49,123 nt of DNA from Saccoglossus kowalevskii (taxonomy: Eukaryota; Hemichordata; Enteropneusta; Harrimaniidae), in assembly GCF_000003605.2 (NCBI RefSeq), contig NW_003154153.1:1-49123 (forward strand), in the 5' to 3' direction. A program made the translations under genes and the position numbers. Below the pieces are notes generated by a model. The model ran no database searches and was not told the origin of the DNA. It saw only the letters and a program-made list of their open reading frames with translations. Below, one piece after another: positions 47,991 to 49,123 of this stretch. Within the stretch, counting starts at the first letter, position 1; every line of letters begins with the position of its first letter.

Positions 47991-49123
47991 TAATCCATTT
48001 AGCATGGTTGGTGTATATCAGATGCAATTGATAGCTGTAATGTAATCCATTTAACATGGTTAGTGCATGTCAGATGTAATTGATAGCTGTAATGTAATCC
48101 ATTTAGCATGGTCGGCGTATATCAGATGTAATTGATATCTGCAATGTAATCCATTTAGCATGGTTGGTGTATATCAGATGTAATTGATAGCTGGGATGTA
48201 ATCCATTTAGCATGGTTGGTGTATATCAGATGTAATTGATATCTGCAATGTAATCCATTTAGCATGGTTGGTGTATATCAGATGTAATTGATATCTGCAA
48301 TGTAATCCATTTAGCATGGTTAGAGTATATCAGATGTAATTGATAGCTGTAATGTAATCCATTTAGCATGTTTATTGTGTTTCAGATGTAATTGATAGCT
48401 GTGATGTAATCGTTTTAACATGGTTGTTGTATATCAGATGTAATTGATAGTTGTGATGTAATCTATTTAGCATGATTGGTGTATATCAGATGTAATTGAT
48501 AGCTGTAATGTAATGTAATCCATTCAGCATGGTTAGTGTATGTCAGATGTAATTGATAGCTGTAATGTCATCCATTTACCATGGTTAGTGTATGTCAGAT
48601 GTAATTGATAGCTGTAATGTAATCCATTTATTATGGTTGATGTATATCAGATGTAATTGGTAGCTGTAATGTAATCCATTTAGCATGGTTAGTGTATATC
48701 AGATGTAATTGGTAGCTGTAATGTAATCCATTTAGCATGGTTAGTATATATCAGATGTAATTGAAAGCTGCAATGTAACCCATTTAGCATGGTTGGTGTA
48801 TATCAGATGTAATTGAAAGCTGTAATGTAATCCATTTAGCATGGTTGGTGTATATCAGATGTAATTGAAAGCTGCAATGTAACCCATTTAGCATGGTTGG
48901 TGTATATCAGATGTAATTGAAAGCTGTAATGTAATCCATTTAGCATGGTTGGTGTATATCAGATGTAATTGATACCTGTGATGTAATCCATTTAGTATGG
49001 CTGGTGTATATCAGATGTAATTGATATCTGTAATGTAATCCATTTAGTATGGTTGGTGTATATCAGATGTAATTAATACCTGTGATGTAATCCATTTAGC
49101 ATGGTTGGTGTATATCAGATGCA
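47990..49123. repeat. Copied block, partner at about 28370-29390; 104-bp insertion
   Basis: The offset is 19,617 on the left. The rare CCATTTATTATGG state (29,000 and 48,628 areas) is shared. Near the end a dimer made of a GCAATGTAACCC unit and a GAAAGCTGTAATG unit is repeated (AACCC at 48777 and 48881, 104 apart), while the partner has it once. The window ends inside a monomer, so the array continues. Confidence 0.8.

Larger units (their letters stand above)
1..49123. repeat. Satellite DNA array, 52-bp monomer, about 945 tandem copies
   Basis: Every line of the window is made of head-to-tail copies of one 52-bp unit that begins TGTAATCCATTTAGCATGG and carries CAGATGTAAT near its middle. Copies keep the same orientation from first to last base; I found no inverted block and no interruption by unique or transposon sequence. 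49,123/52 gives about 945 units. The consensus has 20 T, 15 A, 12 G and 5 C, no CpG, and no A-tract longer than three, so strong sequence-directed bending is not expected. The array runs off both ends, so its true length and flanks are unknown. Arrays of this kind are typical of eukaryotic heterochromatin (centromeric, pericentromeric, subtelomeric or sex-chromosome DNA); which of these applies is not visible. There are no genes in any part of this span. Confidence 0.98.

Noticed and set aside
1-49123. CRISPR array (regular repeats over a long span)
   Set aside because: There are no unique spacers: the whole 52-bp period is repeated, the variable positions are point variants shared between units, and there are no cas genes or leader.
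1-49123. CENP-B box in the monomer
   Set aside because: I looked for the TTCG...CGGGA core pattern on both strands and saw none; the consensus has no CpG at all.
1-49123. Telomeric or subtelomeric simple repeat
   Set aside because: No TTAGGG, TTTAGGG, TTAGG or similar run is present. TTAGCATGG only resembles a telomere unit over four bases. A subtelomeric place for the array is not excluded, but the sequence does not show it.
1-49123. Curved DNA from phased A-tracts
   Set aside because: The longest A or T runs in common monomers are three bases, with rare longer ones such as GAAAAACTG and TCGTTTTAAC, so no phased A-tract pattern exists.
1-49123. Promoter, terminator or RNA gene within the monomer (TATAT and CCAT/ATGG dyad)
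   Set aside because: GTGTATATC is a weak TATA-like match repeated hundreds of times and the dyad has only four-base arms. Neither is enough to call a regulatory site or a structured RNA.
1-49123. Assembly artefact producing the whole repeat
   Set aside because: The ordered rare variants and the many private differences between copies argue for real sequence. Local copy numbers of near-identical units could still be wrong and cannot be tested here.

Overview
The whole 49,123-base window is one uninterrupted satellite DNA array. It is built head-to-tail, all in one orientation, from a monomer of 52 bp (about 945 copies by length). I find no gene, RNA gene, transposon, retroelement or stretch of unique sequence, and neither end of the array lies inside the window. 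The consensus monomer is AT-rich (20 T, 15 A, 12 G, 5 C on the given strand; about 33% GC), contains no CpG and is strongly G-over-C skewed. An exact consensus copy sits at 4722-4773. An array of this size and purity points to a eukaryotic genome, in centromeric, pericentromeric, subtelomeric or other heterochromatic DNA. I do not recognise the monomer and cannot name the organism or the chromosomal site.

The array is not uniform. Monomers differ at two main variable zones: the stretch after CATGG (TTGGTG, TTAGTG, TTTGTGC, TTGTTG, TTAGAG, TCGGCG and others) and the stretch after TAATT (GATAGCTG, GATATCTGC, GAAAGCTG, GGTAGCTG, GATAGTTGTGA, GATACCTG and others). There are also length variants of 34, 50, 56 and 57 bp. 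Rare variants recur in fixed order and so mark a higher-order repeat (HOR) organisation: tandem units of 1,990 bp (28.69-32.68 kb) and 2,116 bp (2.87-7.12 kb), plus looser tandem duplications at 10.5-12.4, 16.6-20.2 and 38.9-43.9 kb. Long-distance copied blocks of about 0.5-2.2 kb link positions 5 to 39 kb apart.

Region by region: 0.0-1.6 kb is mixed, with a 360-bp internal duplication and an island of GAAAGCTG/TGTATGTC monomers. 1.57-3.73 kb is a block copied at 32.0-34.15 kb. 2.87-7.12 kb is the 2,116-bp tandem pair. 6.9-7.8 kb is copied at 36.7-37.7 kb. 8.1-8.8 kb is copied at 46.6-47.3 kb. 8.9-20.2 kb holds HOR-type modules in several rearranged copies. 20.2-22.1 kb returns to GAAAGCTG monomers. 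22.2-23.5 kb is copied at 40.8-42.0 kb. 23.5-28.7 kb holds further HOR-type modules. 28.7-32.7 kb is the cleanest HOR pair. 32.7-38.9 kb is mosaic. 38.9-43.9 kb is a 3.3-kb-spaced duplication. 43.9-49.1 kb returns to HOR modules seen at 26-31 kb.

The short minus-strand reading frames in the window (70-85 residues) are products of repeat phase, not genes. The evidence supports array evolution by unequal exchange and segmental duplication at several scales. I see no sign of an encoded molecular system.
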